Source of the DNA: Bacteroidota bacterium | Lineage (GTDB): Bacteria > Bacteroidota > Bacteroidia > Chitinophagales > Chitinophagaceae | Direction of reading: 5' to 3' | DNA length: 35,682 nt | Assembly (NCBI GenBank): GCA_013287475.1 | Contig: JABDDT010000027.1 | Location: forward strand, 444 to 36,125 | In this document: in pieces, positions 8,817 to 16,821 of the stretch | Numbering within the stretch: position 1 is the first letter of the stretch | Layout: the number at the start of each line of letters is the position of its first letter | The notes under the pieces: model-generated | What the model was told of the DNA's origin: nothing | Database searches by the model: none | Seen by the model: the letters and a program-made list of their open reading frames with translations, nothing else | Made by a program: the position numbers and the translations under genes

Positions 8817-10238
8817 TTGCCTTACGAACCCATTTCGGTTTTCGACATTTTCAAGATTGGTGTAGGTCCTTCAAGCTCACATACTTTAGGTCCCTGGCGC
8901 GCGGGTCAGGCTTTTATCAAGTCCCTGGAACAGAAAGCCATGTTGTCAGACTTAACTCATCTCCAGATTCTTCTTTATGGGTCACTGGCAAAAACTGGAA
9001 AGGGACATGGAACCGATATTGCCATCCAGCTGGGGCTGGCAGGTTATGATCCGGTGGAAATTGATACATCGGTCATTCCTTCAGTTATTGAAACGATCCG
9101 GGATAAAAAATCCCTCGGACCAGAGCTTTCTATCCGGTTTGATCCTTCGGAAGATATCATATTTCTGATGAATGAATCCCTCCCCCATCATCCCAATGCC
9201 CTTAGCTTTCTGGCAGATTTTAATGGACATAGTTCAATTGCTGAGACTTATTATTCCATCGGAGGGGGTTTTATTGAGAAAGAAGCCGGTTCCCTGACTG
9301 AAAAGAAAATGGTGCAACTGCCTTTTCCCATAGATACAGCAGAAAACCTGCTGCACTGGTGCAGGAAAACAGGATTCTCCATTCATGAAGTCGTAATGGA
9401 AAACGAACTGGCATGGCGTGAAGAATCTGAAATAAAAAAACAACTGGGGAAAATTTGGAAAGTAATGAGGGATTGCATGTATAAAGGCTGCCACACTGAG
9501 GGTGTTTTACCTGGAGGACTTCAGGTGAGCAGGCGGGCTGCTGCCCTGAATAAGAAATTACTTAAAGGGAGAATTTACAGTGATTATTCCGGGTGGGTAA
9601 AGGCAATAAAGGAGGGCGGAAAAGATTTTCAATACATACTCGACTGGGTAAGTTGCTTTGCGCTGGCGGTAAACGAAGAAAATGCTTCATTTGGGAAAGT
9701 AGTAACCGCTCCAACCAATGGAGCAGCAGGAGTTATTCCTGCAGTGCTCCAATACTTTATTTGTTTTACGGATGAATTCCAGGAAGAAAAAGTTCTTTCC
9801 TTTTTATTAACTGCATCTGAAATCGGAAGCATATTTAAAAAAGGAGCAACATTGTCTGCAGCAATGGGAGGATGCCAGGCAGAAATTGGCGTTTCATCAG
9901 CTATGGCTGCAGCTGCATTAACGGAATCCATGGGTGGAACCCAACGACAGGCCCTGATGGCCGCAGAAATCGCCATGGAGCATCACCTGGGCCTGACCTG
10001 TGATCCCATCGGAGGATTGGTACAGGTACCCTGCATAGAAAGAAATACGATGGGCGCTATAAAGGCTATTACTGCCTCTCAACTGGCTTTACAAAGCATG
10101 CCGGATTTTGCGAAAGTTTCCCTGGATGCTGTAATCCGTACCATGTGGGATACAGCGCTGGACATGAACAGCAAATACAAAGAAACTTCCGACGGTGGCC
10201 TCGCCGTGCATATTCCTCTTAGCCTGCCGGAGTGCTAA
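8817..10238 (+). CDS. sdaA: L-serine ammonia-lyase, iron-sulfur type
   Basis: Deaminates L-serine to pyruvate and ammonia using a [4Fe-4S] cluster. This is the single-chain form, 473 residues. The N-terminal beta domain starts [20 protein letters not shown]. The alpha domain carries [25 protein letters not shown] and [12 protein letters not shown]. Cys353, Cys395 and Cys406 have the 42- and 11-residue spacing of the cluster ligands in the Legionella enzyme. The chain also ends in a cysteine (Cys473), as that enzyme does, where the C-terminal cysteine occupies the cluster in the resting state. The start is TTG at 8817; no ATG precedes the conserved region. It is convergent with the aldo/keto reductase, with heptad arrays between them. 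Confidence 0.96.
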   Translation: MPYEPISVFDIFKIGVGPSSSHTLGPWRAGQAFIKSLEQKAMLSDLTHLQILLYGSLAKTGKGHGTDIAIQLGLAGYDPVEIDTSVIPSVIETIRDKKSLGPELSIRFDPSEDIIFLMNESLPHHPNALSFLADFNGHSSIAETYYSIGGGFIEKEAGSLTEKKMVQLPFPIDTAENLLHWCRKTGFSIHEVVMENELAWREESEIKKQLGKIWKVMRDCMYKGCHTEGVLPGGLQVSRRAAALNKKLLKGRIYSDYSGWVKAIKEGGKDFQYILDWVSCFALAVNEENASFGKVVTAPTNGAAGVIPAVLQYFICFTDEFQEEKVLSFLLTASEIGSIFKKGATLSAAMGGCQAEIGVSSAMAAAALTESMGGTQRQALMAAEIAMEHHLGLTCDPIGGLVQVPCIERNTMGAIKAITASQLALQSMPDFAKVSLDAVIRTMWDTALDMNSKYKETSDGGLAVHIPLSLPEC

Positions 10239-10243
10239 TCTTG

Positions 10244-10278
10244 AGCCTAAAGCTTAAAGCCAAAAGCCAAAAACTAAA
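10244..10278. repeat. Heptad array AGCCTAA, five units
   Basis: AGCCTAA, AGCTTAA, AGCCAAA, AGCCAAA, AACTAAA, starting five bases after the sdaA stop. It is followed by the flank AAAACTAGTGTGG, which recurs with one change after the array at 11856-11890. Confidence 0.88.
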
Positions 10279-10308
10279 ACTAGTGTGGTAGTGCGATTGG
10301 AAGAACCG

Positions 10309-10336
10309 CCAACGGCCAACGGTCAACGGCCAACTG
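10309..10336. repeat. Heptad array CCAACGG, four units
   Basis: CCAACGG, CCAACGG, TCAACGG, CCAACTG. It overlaps the 3' end of the leftward aldo/keto reductase: the TCA triplet of unit 3 is its TGA stop, and the last residues (VGR) are encoded by the repeat. Confidence 0.88.
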
Positions 10337-11279
10337 TAAGTGCTTCCCCCGACAACATTCTGATAGATTCTTCATCCAAATTAATATCGGCTGACATCAG
10401 CAAATCCTTTAACTGATCCTCTTTCGTTGCACTCGCAATAGGCGCTACAACTGCAGGACGGGTCATCAGCCAGGCAAGTGCAATAGTTGCAGGAGAAGAC
10501 TTATACTTTGCAGAAACTTCATCCAGTGCTGTTAGGATTTTCTTTCCCCTCAAATCCAGGTATTTTTTTATTCCCTGTCCCCGTACACTTTTATTGAGAT
10601 CTTGTTCTGAACGGTATTTACCAGTTAAAAATCCGCTGGCGAGGGCATAGTAAGAAATAATTCCAATTCCTTCCTTTACACAAAGCCACTGAAGATCTTT
10701 TTCAATACTTCGATCATACAGATTATATGGCGGCTGCAGGGTTTCATAACGGGCATAATTATTCGCTTTACTGACTTCCAAAGAAAGTGTAAGCCTGTCA
10801 GCTGTAAAATTGGATGCACCGATAGCCCTTACCTTTCCTTCTTTTATCAGGTCGGTGAAAGTGCTCAATGTCTCTTCCATGGGCGTATGCGGATCGTCAT
10901 CATGCGATTGATACAGATCAATATAATCTGTTTGAAGTCTTTTTAATGAATCTTCAACAGCGTGGCGTATATACTTTCCTGAAAGCCCCAATTTACCCGG
11001 ACCCATCGGCTTGCCTACTTTGGTGGCGATCACGACATCCTTCCTGTTATTTCTTCTGCTTAGCCACTGACCAATGATCGTTTCTGATTCTCCCCCTTTA
11101 TTACCCGATACCCAGGTTGAATATACATCGGCCGTATCAATTAAGTTAAAGCCCGATCGGGTAAATTCATCCAATAACTTAAAGGCCATGGATTCGTTTA
11201 CTGTCCATCCAAAAACATTGCCTCCAAATGCAAAGGGTGCGACCTGGATCCCGGACCTGCCCAAATTCCTGTTTTCCAT
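10323..11279 (-). CDS. Aldo/keto reductase
   Basis: An NADPH-dependent carbonyl reductase of the AKR superfamily, 318 residues, cytoplasmic with no signal peptide. The fold motifs are in order: GGNVFGWTV near residue 19, LIDTADVYSTW (catalytic Asp and Tyr, about 46-56), VVIATKVG (catalytic Lys, about 82), QSHDDD (catalytic His, about 125), RAIGASNF and a C-terminal PIASATKEDQLKDLL cofactor-binding segment. It resembles the YhdN/Tas-like general AKRs rather than a potassium-channel subunit. It is divergent from the GNAT gene (75 nt) and convergent with sdaA. Its stop codon is inside a heptad array. The substrate cannot be read from the sequence. Confidence 0.93.
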   Translation of the reverse strand: MENRNLGRSGIQVAPFAFGGNVFGWTVNESMAFKLLDEFTRSGFNLIDTADVYSTWVSGNKGGESETIIGQWLSRRNNRKDVVIATKVGKPMGPGKLGLSGKYIRHAVEDSLKRLQTDYIDLYQSHDDDPHTPMEETLSTFTDLIKEGKVRAIGASNFTADRLTLSLEVSKANNYARYETLQPPYNLYDRSIEKDLQWLCVKEGIGIISYYALASGFLTGKYRSEQDLNKSVRGQGIKKYLDLRGKKILTALDEVSAKYKSSPATIALAWLMTRPAVVAPIASATKEDQLKDLLMSADINLDEESIRMLSGEALTVGR

Positions 11280-11354
11280 ATACTGTTTTTTATATTTACA
11301 AATCCGGGGTTGAAATGTTATAAACTCGGCATTATATTTTAAAACTAATACAAA

Positions 11355-11876
11355 ATGGATGCAAATACTCAGGGCATTGAAGTTCGTGAAGTGTCGGAAG
11401 AAGATTTATGGCAGGTAAGAGATCTGGCATTTCAGATATTTCCGGTGACTTACCAGGATATTGTGGAGCCTGGGCAGATCGATTATATGATGGATCTTAT
11501 TTATAGTCCGGAAGCCCTGGTAGCACAATGGGATTCCGGACAAAATTTTCTGATTGTTTATTCTGAAGAACTACCTGTGGGTTTTGCTTCCTTCACCAGG
11601 CTAAATGAAGAGGGCGACTTCAAGTTGAATAAGATATACCTTGATAATCGTTTACAGGGAAAAGGCCTGGGAAAATGGTTATTGAATGATGTGATATCCC
11701 GTGTGAAATCTGCCGGAGGAAGAGCGCTGCTATTAAATGTCAACCGTCACAATAAAGCAAGGATCTTTTATGAGAAAATGGGATTCTCTCTTCTGAAAGA
11801 AGATCTGATTGATATAGGAGGCGGATATTTTATGGATGATTACGTGATGGAACTTAGCCTAAAGCCTAAAGCTTAA
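11355..11876 (+). CDS. GNAT family N-acetyltransferase
   Basis: A 173-residue single-domain acetyl-CoA-dependent acetyltransferase. Motif A reads RLQGKGLGKWLL (about residues 98-109), matching the Q/RxxGxG/A acetyl-CoA pyrophosphate loop. It is preceded by the strand FKLNKIYLD and followed by LLLNVNRHNKARIFYEKMGF, the usual motif B. Acceptor unknown; small-molecule or protein N-termini are both possible. The ATG start at 11355 opens a normal beta-alpha N-terminus (IEVREVSEEDLWQVRDLAF). The final residues SLKPKA and the TAA stop are encoded by a heptad array that continues past the gene, so the natural C-terminus may have been altered by the repeat. Confidence 0.92.
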   Translation: MDANTQGIEVREVSEEDLWQVRDLAFQIFPVTYQDIVEPGQIDYMMDLIYSPEALVAQWDSGQNFLIVYSEELPVGFASFTRLNEEGDFKLNKIYLDNRLQGKGLGKWLLNDVISRVKSAGGRALLLNVNRHNKARIFYEKMGFSLLKEDLIDIGGGYFMDDYVMELSLKPKA

Positions 11877-11890
11877 AGCTTAAAGCCTAA
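11856..11890. repeat. Heptad array AGCCTAA overlapping GNAT stop
   Basis: AGCCTAA, AGCCTAA, AGCTTAA, AGCTTAA, AGCCTAA. The TAA ending unit 3 (11874-11876) is the GNAT stop codon. It is followed by AAAACTAGTATGG, nearly identical to the flank of the 10244 array. Confidence 0.92.
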
Positions 11891-11926
11891 AACTAGTATG
11901 GAAATGTTGAATTAATTACTAGTCGG

Positions 11927-11969
11927 TAGTTGTTAGCTGCAAATAATTACAACTAATAACTAACAACTA
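11927..11969. repeat. Inverted repeat with heptad array ACAACTA
   Basis: TAGTTGTTAG (11927-11936) is perfectly complementary to CTAACAACTA (11960-11969), with a 23-nt loop. The right arm is part of a heptad array ACAACTA, ATAACTA, ACAACTA (11949-11969) ending three bases before the stop of the leftward 92-residue gene. It could be a transcript end for the two convergent genes. Confidence 0.75.
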
Positions 11970-11972
11970 AAC

Positions 11973-12251
11973 TTATTTTATTAATAAGATTATTTGAATA
12001 ACAAGAAATGCCCCATTTAAATAAAATAAGAAACGTGGAATTACTGGTAAAGGTTTTTTAAAAACCCGGATAAGGATCAGCCAGATATTTACTACAATAT
12101 TCAGAACGATAGAAAGCAAAAATCCCATCACAATAATCAGTGAGGAAAGTCCGGGATTAACAGGATGCGAATACCATAACAGGAATATCGCTAACAGAAA
12201 ACATACATTACAAATAAAAGCCGCGCGATTGAGCATTCTTAAGAAAGCCAT
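11973..12251 (-). CDS. Small membrane protein, function unknown
   Basis: A 92-residue protein with three predicted transmembrane helices (FICNVCFLLAIFLLWY, SLIIVMGFLLSIVLNIVVNI and FLFYLNGAFLVIQIILLI). The N-terminus MAFLRMLNRAAFIC starts from ATG. I do not recognise a named family. The hydrophobic pattern is regular and the frame is free of stops, so I think it is real. It is divergent from the YfhO-type gene (65 nt), which suggests a shared regulatory region. Its stop is three bases from a heptad array in the convergent junction with the GNAT gene. Confidence 0.65.
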   Translation of the reverse strand: MAFLRMLNRAAFICNVCFLLAIFLLWYSHPVNPGLSSLIIVMGFLLSIVLNIVVNIWLILIRVFKKPLPVIPRFLFYLNGAFLVIQIILLIK

Positions 12252-12316
12252 ATGTCAAAAATCTAAATTTCTGCATAAAATAGCATTATTTTGCCTGATT
12301 AACCAGTTTCATTCGT

Positions 12317-14848
12317 ATGAATTCATCGCTTCTTAAGAAAGCCGTACCACATCTTATTGCTATCGCTGTATTTCTAATTGTTTCAATTGTTTATAATAAG
12401 ACGGCCCTGGAAGGAAAAGTTCTTCACCAGGCAGATGTGCAAGGATATACAGGCATGGCAAAACAATCAAATGATTACAGAGAAAAGAATGGACACTGGC
12501 CATTATGGTCTGAATCTATGTTCGGAGGTATGCCTGCTTATAATATCGCGATTGAAAGCACTTCGAATATCAATAAACCGTTGCTTGCTATTAACTGGTT
12601 ATTTTTTTTAAATAAAGATGAACCCTGGAAACCGATTTCTTTTTTCTTCAGTGCCTGTGTTTGCTTTTATATCCTGACCCAGGTTTTTGGGCTGAGCCTT
12701 TTAATTTCTTTACTGGGATCACTGGCGTACGGTTTTGCGACCTTTAATCCTATTTTGGTAGTTGCGGGTCATGATACAGAACTTATTGCAATTGGATATA
12801 TGCCCGCTGTAATTGCCGGCGTGCTCCTGATACTTCGCGGGAAATACCTGGGCGGCACAGCTATGATGACATTGTTCTTTACGCTGGAAGTCAGTATTCA
12901 GCATTTGCAAATTGTTTATTATACCGGACTGATTATTGGGATCCTCTGCCTGGTTTATTTAGGAACACACTGGAAAGAAAAAAAAATAAAGCATTTTTTA
13001 ATTTCCTTCTCTCTCATTGCTTTTTCTCTGATCATCGGATCTCTCAATTTAGCATATACGCTTCTGCCTACCAGGGAACTGGTTACAGAAACCATGCGGG
13101 GTGGGAAATCCCAGCTGACAGCAGTGAATACTAATAATAAAACCAAAGGTGGTCTTGATAAGGAATATGCATTCCGATGGAGTTATGGAATTTCAGAAAC
13201 GCTTACACTTTTTGTTCCGGGTATGCAGGGAGGTGGTTCAGCAGGGAAAGAAATTACCGGAAGTTCAAAATTTGCCGATAAGTTAGCAGAAGCCGGAATT
13301 CCTGAAGATAATGCCATGGCAATGGCAAACAATGCATCTTACTGGGGCGACCAGCCAGGAACCAGTGGACCTGTTTATCTCGGAGCAGTCATTTGCTTTT
13401 TGTTTATTCTAGGAATGTTCTATGTAAATAGCTGGCACAAATGGTGGATTTTTTCAATCAGCTTAGTGGGAATAATTCTCGCATGGGGCAGACATTTTGA
13501 ACTGGTCAATTATTTTCTATTCGACCACCTGCCATTGTACAGTAAATTCCGAGCGCCCTCCATGGCCCTTGTCATGCCACAACTTGGATTTGCATTACTT
13601 GCTGCGCTGGGATTACAGGAATTTGTTGACTCAAAAGAAAACAAAGAAGTATTTTTTAAGAAATTTAAAAATACACTGTATACAACAGGGGCGCTTGTAT
13701 TCATTAGCCTGCTTGTTTTTTTTATGAGTGATTTTAAAGCAGATTCAGATAGCCGTATCAAAGGAAATTTTATATCAAACATTCTGCAGCAACAGGCTCA
13801 GGGCAAACAACCTACTCCCGAAATGCAGCAGCAGGCAACGCAGGTAGTGAATGGATGGATGTCTGCTTTACAGGATGATCGAAGAGGCATTTTTGAAACG
13901 GATCTTCTTCGCAGTATTGTTCTGGTTTTACTTGCTTCCGGCCTTTGCTGGTTTTATTTTAAAGGCAAAATAAAATCTCCCTTATTAATATCTGGGCTGC
14001 TGGTACTGAGTTCATTTGATTTGATGCTCGAAGGAAAAAAATATCTTAACGAGGATAGTTATACTGAACCTGAAAATATTGAAGCTGCATTTACACCATC
14101 TAATGCCGACGGGATAATCAATGCAGATCCCGAGAAGAATTTTCGTGTTTTGGATATAGCAAGCGGCGATCCATTCCAGGATGCACATGCCTCTTATTTT
14201 CATAATTCCGTAGGTGGTTACCATCCTGCCAAACTTGCATTATACAATGATCTGATAGAACACCAACTCGTTAAAGGAAACCAAAGGGTTTACAATATGC
14301 TGAATACAAAATATGTTATTCAGAAAGGACAGGATGGTAAGGATCATGCAATTCCGAATTCAGGTGCGTTTGGATCCTGCTGGCTTGTTTCTGATATCCA
14401 TTTTGTGGATAATGCAGATCAGGAAATGAAGGCGTTGGATAGTATTAACGTTCGCGATACAGCAATTGTAGAAAATATATTCAGAAATAATATCCCATTC
14501 ATGCCGGTTAGAGATAGTACCGCCAGCATTCAACTGATCGAAAACCAGAATGATAAAATTTCTTACAGATTCAAATCAAGAACAAATCAGTTCGCTGTGT
14601 TCAGTGAAATATATTATGATAAAGGATGGAACGCTTTCATAGATGGCAATCCGGCTCCTTATTGTAAAGTGGATTATGTATTAAGGGGAATGTCAGTTCC
14701 GGCAGGAGAACATACCATCGAATTCAGGTTTGAACCAAAATCTTATATTATGGGTAACAGGTTAAGTATTTGGGCTGGCATCATCACTTACCTTCTTTTA
14801 ATAAGTGCGGTTTTACAAATATTTGGGGTTATTAGGCCTAAAGTCTAA
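12317..14848 (+). CDS. YfhO-type multispanning membrane protein
   Basis: An 843-residue protein with about a dozen transmembrane helices and a large C-terminal extracytoplasmic domain. The first loop (YNKTALEGKVLHQADVQG) and the following FGGMPAYNI segment match the YfhO family (PF09586), which is related to GT-C transferases and implicated in glycosylation of envelope polymers in Firmicutes. The C-terminal FSEIYYDKGWNAFIDG segment and GEHTIEFRF are typical of the family. The Bacteroidota members are uncharacterised. The next gene is a group-1 glycosyltransferase, so an envelope glycan role is plausible. Its last residues and TAA stop lie inside a heptad array (14835-14862). Confidence 0.88.
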   Translation: MNSSLLKKAVPHLIAIAVFLIVSIVYNKTALEGKVLHQADVQGYTGMAKQSNDYREKNGHWPLWSESMFGGMPAYNIAIESTSNINKPLLAINWLFFLNKDEPWKPISFFFSACVCFYILTQVFGLSLLISLLGSLAYGFATFNPILVVAGHDTELIAIGYMPAVIAGVLLILRGKYLGGTAMMTLFFTLEVSIQHLQIVYYTGLIIGILCLVYLGTHWKEKKIKHFLISFSLIAFSLIIGSLNLAYTLLPTRELVTETMRGGKSQLTAVNTNNKTKGGLDKEYAFRWSYGISETLTLFVPGMQGGGSAGKEITGSSKFADKLAEAGIPEDNAMAMANNASYWGDQPGTSGPVYLGAVICFLFILGMFYVNSWHKWWIFSISLVGIILAWGRHFELVNYFLFDHLPLYSKFRAPSMALVMPQLGFALLAALGLQEFVDSKENKEVFFKKFKNTLYTTGALVFISLLVFFMSDFKADSDSRIKGNFISNILQQQAQGKQPTPEMQQQATQVVNGWMSALQDDRRGIFETDLLRSIVLVLLASGLCWFYFKGKIKSPLLISGLLVLSSFDLMLEGKKYLNEDSYTEPENIEAAFTPSNADGIINADPEKNFRVLDIASGDPFQDAHASYFHNSVGGYHPAKLALYNDLIEHQLVKGNQRVYNMLNTKYVIQKGQDGKDHAIPNSGAFGSCWLVSDIHFVDNADQEMKALDSINVRDTAIVENIFRNNIPFMPVRDSTASIQLIENQNDKISYRFKSRTNQFAVFSEIYYDKGWNAFIDGNPAPYCKVDYVLRGMSVPAGEHTIEFRFEPKSYIMGNRLSIWAGIITYLLLISAVLQIFGVIRPKV

Positions 14849-14862
14849 AGCCCAAAGCCTAA
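14835..14862. repeat. Heptad array AGCCTAA overlapping YfhO-type stop
   Basis: GGCCTAA, AGTCTAA, AGCCCAA, AGCCTAA. The TAA ending unit 2 (14846-14848) is the stop codon of the YfhO-type gene. It is an inverted relative of the array at 14941-14998. Confidence 0.88.
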
Positions 14863-14940
14863 AACTTCTTTTTAGATCGTTGCAATTTTTTACTAATGGT
14901 ATTATTCAAAACCATTTCATATTCAAATTAAACATTAGTT

Positions 14941-14998
14941 TTAGGCTTTAAGCTTTAAGCTTTAAGCTTTGGGCTTGAGAGGCTTTAGGCTTTAGGCT
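14941..14998. repeat. Heptad array TTAGGCT/TTAAGCT, eight units
   Basis: TTAGGCT, TTAAGCT x3, TTGGGCT, a 9-bp irregular unit, TTAGGCT x2. It ends 8 nt before the ATG of the glycosyltransferase at 15007. It is the opposite orientation of the 14835 array, so the two can pair across a 78-nt interval. This is the longest array in the window and one of only two that lie close upstream of a start codon (the other is at 18742). Confidence 0.92.
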
Positions 14999-15006
14999 TT
15001 TGAATA

Positions 15007-16119
15007 ATGAATATAATCTCTCTCGTATCATACCCCTTTCTTCCTGCGCGATCCGGCGGACAAAAAGGCATTGCCCTTTTTTATAAATATTTTTCAAGAT
15101 ACCACCAGGTTACGATCGTAGGAATAAAAAATAATCAACCTGAACTGGCCGATGGTTATGAGTTATTGAATATTCTTCCCAATGCTTCTTTTAGATATAT
15201 TAATCCGTTTATTTTTTTTAAACTGAGAAAACTGATACACGAAAAAAAGGCATCTGTATTTATTTTGGAACACCCATACTATGGATGGCTGGGTATTTTG
15301 TTGAAAAAGTTCTGTGGTGTCCGCCTCGTGGTTCATTCGCATAACCTGGAAGGAAATCGCTGGAAAAGCCTTGGTAAATGGTGGTGGCGCATATTGTGGA
15401 ACTATGAAAAGCTCACGCACAGGCATGCAGATTATAATTTTTTTATCCAGGATGCTGACAGAGATTATGCGATTAAAAATTTTGGTCTGAATAAGGACCG
15501 GTGCATAACAGTCAGCTTCGGAACTGAAATTTCTGAACCCCCCTCTGACGAAAACCGCACGTCAGCAGGATCATCCATTCATCAGCAAATGAATATTCCC
15601 GAAGAAATTCCCTTGCTATTATTCAATGGCGCTTTCAGTTATTCACCAAACCGCGAAGCCCTGGAAAATCTTCTGTTTAAAATAAATCCTCTTTTACAAA
15701 GCGGGGGACTCTCCTATCTTTTATTAATCTGTGGCCTGGATATTCCGGAGGCCATTTCAAATAATGAATATCCTTCTGTCCGCTTTATGGGCTTTGTCGA
15801 AAACCTTGACTATTACCTAATGGGCTGCCGAACATTTTTAAATCCGGTACACTCTGGCGGTGGCATTAAAACAAAATTGGTGGAAGCGCTTGCATTTAAT
15901 CTGAACGTAGTATCAACAGAAAATGGCGCTATTGGTGTTGATCCTTTACTATGTAATGGTAAATTGATCGTTTGTCCGAATGATGACTGGGATGTTTTTG
16001 CAGCATCTGTTGTTCGCTCTGTTCATTTAACGAATACAATACCTGCTGTTTTTTATAATCATTTTTATTGGGCGAATATAACTCGACGTGCAGCGGAGTT
16101 TATTATGGATGACCGATGA
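15007..16119 (+). CDS. Group-1 (GT4-type) glycosyltransferase
   Basis: A 370-residue GT-B fold enzyme, cytoplasmic or membrane-associated. The N-terminal domain starts SLVSYPFLPARSGGQKGIAL, the usual glycine-rich acceptor loop, with LVVHSHNLEGNRW near residue 110. The C-terminal domain has LLFNGAFSYSPNREAL, VRFMGFVENLDYYLMGC and NPVHSGGGIKTKLVEALAF, matching the E-x7-E-like nucleotide-sugar region of GT4 enzymes, with the second acid in VEALAF. Donor and acceptor unknown. It follows the YfhO-type gene on the same strand with 158 nt between them, mostly filled by inverted heptad arrays, so cotranscription is uncertain. A strong 15-bp hairpin follows at 16128. Confidence 0.88.
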   Translation: MNIISLVSYPFLPARSGGQKGIALFYKYFSRYHQVTIVGIKNNQPELADGYELLNILPNASFRYINPFIFFKLRKLIHEKKASVFILEHPYYGWLGILLKKFCGVRLVVHSHNLEGNRWKSLGKWWWRILWNYEKLTHRHADYNFFIQDADRDYAIKNFGLNKDRCITVSFGTEISEPPSDENRTSAGSSIHQQMNIPEEIPLLLFNGAFSYSPNREALENLLFKINPLLQSGGLSYLLLICGLDIPEAISNNEYPSVRFMGFVENLDYYLMGCRTFLNPVHSGGGIKTKLVEALAFNLNVVSTENGAIGVDPLLCNGKLIVCPNDDWDVFAASVVRSVHLTNTIPAVFYNHFYWANITRRAAEFIMDDR

Positions 16120-16127
16120 CCGGAATG

Positions 16128-16175
16128 AAAAATGGTTAATGAAAGAAGTGTTTCACATCCTCATTAACCATTTTT
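16128..16175. terminator. Bidirectional hairpin terminator
   Basis: A perfect 15-bp inverted repeat: AAAAATGGTTAATGA (16128-16142) and TCATTAACCATTTTT (16161-16175) with an 18-nt loop. The stem is flanked by an A-run on one side and a T-run on the other, so it can serve both the glycosyltransferase on plus and the PUR-domain gene on minus. Confidence 0.75.
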
Positions 16176-16194
16176 AAAATCTTAAAAACCTTGA

Positions 16195-16236
16195 GCCTTA
16201 CACCTTACGCCTTAAGCTTTACGCCTTAAGCCTAAA
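16195..16236. repeat. Heptad array GCCTTAA/GCCTTAC, six units
   Basis: GCCTTAC, ACCTTAC, GCCTTAA, GCTTTAC, GCCTTAA, GCCTAAA. It abuts the TGA stop of the leftward PUR-domain gene (16239-16237) with no gap. Confidence 0.88.
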
Positions 16237-16707
16237 TCACCATTTATCAACTTCTTCCAGATGATCCGGAGAAGATGATGTAGGTTCGGGTGTTGTAGAA
16301 ACTGCTTCCACTTTTACAGCTTCCACTTCACTAATTTCAGTAACCTGTTCAACGGGAATTGAAACTGCATCATGATTTTCATGGTGTTCATGATGCCCAT
16401 CACCGTTTTCATGTACCTGGTCGTGATTAAAAGCATCGAAATCAAAATCAGGCATCAAATCAGTCTTAACATAGTCTACAGCTTCAGTAAGGGCTTTGAT
16501 AAACTTGTTGAAATCTTCTTTGTAAAGGAAGATTTTGTGACGGTCGTAACCATCTTCATTAAATTTTTTGCGGCTTTCAGTAATCGTTAAATAATAATCA
16601 TTGCTTCTTGTAGCCCTGACATCAAAAAAATAAGTCCTACGCTTACCGGCCCTGATTCGTTTGCTGTAAACACTCTCCATTCTTTTGTCATTGTTCTCGT
16701 ACGCCAC
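16237..16707 (-). CDS. PUR-domain (DUF3276) nucleic-acid-binding protein
   Basis: About 156 residues. The open frame continues to 16815, but the conserved protein begins at GTG 16707 (AYENNDKRMESVYSKRIRAG), and the upstream translation is unlike the family, so I take the GTG. Residues 9-85 contain the PUR repeat (SKRIRAGKRRTYFFDVRATR, then YYLTITESRKKF and KIFLYKEDFNKFIKAL), as in DUF3276 proteins. These are related to Pur-alpha and to the Borrelia regulator BpuR, and bind single-stranded DNA or RNA. The C-terminal half is acidic and low in complexity (HENGDGHHEHHENHD). It lies 114 nt downstream of the ABC exporter. Likely a global nucleic-acid-binding regulator; the target is unknown. Confidence 0.85.
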   Translation of the reverse strand: MAYENNDKRMESVYSKRIRAGKRRTYFFDVRATRSNDYYLTITESRKKFNEDGYDRHKIFLYKEDFNKFIKALTEAVDYVKTDLMPDFDFDAFNHDQVHENGDGHHEHHENHDAVSIPVEQVTEISEVEAVKVEAVSTTPEPTSSSPDHLEEVDKW

Positions 16708-16745
16708 GGTTGTTGTTTTAGGTAAAAAATAAAAGCAAGCGCATA

Positions 16746-16753
16746 AAAATATA
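16746..16753 (-). promoter_or_regulatory. Candidate -7 box for PUR-domain gene
   Basis: The minus strand reads TATATTTT, 7 of 8 matches to TAnnTTTG, 38 nt before the GTG start at 16707. Placing a promoter here fits the choice of GTG over the longer frame, because the longer start would lie upstream of the transcript. Confidence 0.3.
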
Positions 16754-16821
16754 ATATTGTTATAGAACTGGCAAAAAATTCCCCAATTTGTCGCGACAAG
16801 CGTGTTTTTACGCAAATCCCG

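Noticed and set aside
15163-15426. 87-codon open frame antisense to the glycosyltransferase
   Set aside because: The opposite strand encodes a clear GT4-type protein across the same bases.
16708-16815. N-terminal extension of the PUR-domain gene
   Set aside because: The extra 36 codons translate to a sequence unlike the family, while the GTG at 16707 gives the conserved N-terminus; a possible promoter lies in the extension.
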